DNA from: Actinobacteria bacterium 21-64-8
GTDB taxonomy: Bacteria; Actinomycetota; Acidimicrobiia; Acidimicrobiales; RAAP-2
Length of the DNA: 6,633 nt
Assembly: GCA_002255315.1 (NCBI GenBank)
Contig: NCBD01000051.1
Coordinates: forward strand, 1 to 6,633
Reading direction: 5' to 3'
Shown here: positions 5,560 to 6,633 of the stretch, in pieces
How positions within the stretch are numbered: position 1 is the stretch's first letter
How the letters are laid out: each line of letters starts with the position of its first letter
Translations under genes and position numbers: made by a program
The notes under the pieces: generated by a model
Told to the model about the DNA's origin: nothing
Seen by the model: the letters and a program-made list of their open reading frames with translations, nothing else
Databases searched by the model: none

Positions 5560-6633
5560 CCACGAACAGTGCTGACTTCACGCCAGTCTTATTGGGAACC
5601 AGCGGACCGCCCGATCGACGTGGGTCATGGCTGCCCACCGGCGCCATGATTTCGACGCGCATCATGGAGTTGCGCAAGCGTCGTGGTCTGATGGCGGCGT
5701 TGGTCGTCGTCAACATCGGGATTCCCTCGCTCTTCTTGTTGATTCGACTTATTAGCCACGCCGTGGCGCCACACTCGTACGGCCCCGCGGGAGGCACCGA
5801 TGTGTTCACGGCGTTGGTCGCGGGCGTGATGTACGTCTTTGGCTTCATTGTCGCGGCCACCCTCGGTTGCGTAGCCGCCACGTCGGACTTGAGCGACGGG
5901 ATGTTTCGCCACTTAGTGATCACGGGGCGCTCTCGTTTGGCGCTCTATATCGCGCGCATTCCGGCGGGACTCGCGATCATTGTTCCGATGGTGTTGACCG
6001 GTTTCGTGATTGTCTGCGCGGTGTGCGTCTTTGCCGCGCCCACGCAACTCAACTACGACGGCCTGAAGGTGCCGGCTGGTCTGACCCAGACCGGCTTTGA
6101 AACTTGGGCGGTGAATCACCCGAAAGAGGTTGTCTGTGGGCTTCCCTATCACGGTCCGATCAAGGTTCCGTGCGGCATTGGTCCTCAGGGTCAAGTTCAG
6201 ACCCCGCCGGGCATTAATAACCTCAACAACATTTCGTCGGCGACCTTGAAGGCTGACGCCGTCAAAATCGCGGCGCAGGATTACCACGATTACTCACAGC
6301 AATTCCTTAAGCCGTCGAGTGGACTCATGATTAAGGCTGGTCTGTGGATAGAGCTTGAGGCCATCATTGGTTTCGTCGTCGGATTAGGTTTGGCGTCGCT
6401 CATGGGCCAGCGCACCATTGCGGTCATATTGATGATTGTGCTCGAAGTCATCCTCACGCCGCTGTTCTCACATTCGGCGATACCGCACCTGATAAACGTC
6501 CAACGGGGTCTGGTGGGGCTCGCGACCGCACACCTCGAACCCAGTGCACTCCCGCACGTGTTTGGCGGTGGTCAAGGCGGCGTGGCTTCGCTGGTGCCCG
6601 AAAGCATCGCCGCCTCAGCGATCGTGATTATCG
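5556..6633 (+). CDS. ABC-2-type permease, N-terminal 359 residues (runs off right edge)
   Basis: The frame from GTG 5556 stays open to the window edge. GGGAG at 5544-5548 lies seven bases upstream, and the start overlaps the ATPase stop (GTGA), so the two genes form one operon and probably one transporter. Predicted membrane segments lie near residues 46-66, 83-107, 131-160, 261-283 and 287-305, with a further one expected past the edge. A cytoplasmic N-terminus precedes them, containing ISTRIMELRKRRG (32-44). Residues 108-128 (TSDLSDGMFRHLVITGRSR) look like the ABC-2 cytoplasmic segment (degenerate 'GT-RRLL-T-SR') that contacts the ATPase. Between the third and fourth helices is a long loop of about 100 residues (161-258) with Cys194 and Cys206, predicted outside the cell. 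The fold is supported by topology and neighbour; the substrate is unknown. Confidence 0.85.
   Translation, partial: MTTNSADFTPVLLGTSGPPDRRGSWLPTGAMISTRIMELRKRRGLMAALVVVNIGIPSLFLLIRLISHAVAPHSYGPAGGTDVFTALVAGVMYVFGFIVAATLGCVAATSDLSDGMFRHLVITGRSRLALYIARIPAGLAIIVPMVLTGFVIVCAVCVFAAPTQLNYDGLKVPAGLTQTGFETWAVNHPKEVVCGLPYHGPIKVPCGIGPQGQVQTPPGINNLNNISSATLKADAVKIAAQDYHDYSQQFLKPSSGLMIKAGLWIELEAIIGFVVGLGLASLMGQRTIAVILMIVLEVILTPLFSHSAIPHLINVQRGLVGLATAHLEPSALPHVFGGGQGGVASLVPESIAASAIVII

Noticed and set aside
5447..5923. A 158-codon minus-strand frame antisense to the ATPase/permease junction
   Set aside because: The plus-strand genes overlap by GTGA with good family and topology evidence; the antisense product has none.

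Overview
The window reads as chromosomal DNA of a high-GC actinomycete. Five of the six protein genes appear to use GTG starts. The tRNA-Ser gene sits beside tadA, and the exported proteins (a lipoprotein with paired-cysteine repeats, and an Asp-box repeat protein ending in a DUF4232-like domain) are types common in Actinomycetota. A lineage such as Acidimicrobiia is plausible, but that is inference. There are no mobile elements, CRISPR arrays or phage genes, and I do not see a convincing undescribed multi-gene system.

Layout. Positions 1-519 (minus) hold the N-terminal 173 residues of a lipoprotein that runs off the left edge. Next, 555-1892 (minus) is a complete class III PLP aminotransferase, best called GabT, with a clear Shine-Dalgarno and a leader containing a GGAACGTTCC palindrome. 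A long hairpin (1966-2001) separates it from a tRNA-Ser(CGA) gene (2003-2090, minus) whose CCA end is encoded. The tRNA is divergent from tadA (2142-2609, plus), the tRNA adenosine deaminase, with only 51 bp between them. tadA converges on a large secreted protein (2627-4273, minus) with about four Asp-box/BNR-like repeats and a C-terminal DUF4232-like domain. After a 251-bp intergenic region, a plus-strand operon begins: an ABC-transporter ATPase (4582-5559) overlapping an ABC-2-type permease (from 5556) that runs off the right edge.

How the genes relate. tRNA-Ser and tadA share a translation theme: TadA makes inosine at the wobble base of tRNA-Arg(ACG). GabT is a metabolic enzyme (GABA to succinate semialdehyde) with no pathway partner visible here. 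The ATPase and permease together should form a BcrA/CcmA-type exporter or membrane-acting ABC system of unknown substrate. The two secreted proteins are probably surface or cell-envelope factors; nothing here ties them to the transporter.

The points most worth checking are the start of the secreted Asp-box protein, where a strong Shine-Dalgarno faces a GTA codon and no canonical start; the unusually large extracytoplasmic loop of the permease; and the Asp in the ATPase Q-loop position. The two edge genes have no stop codon inside the window and are easy to miss.
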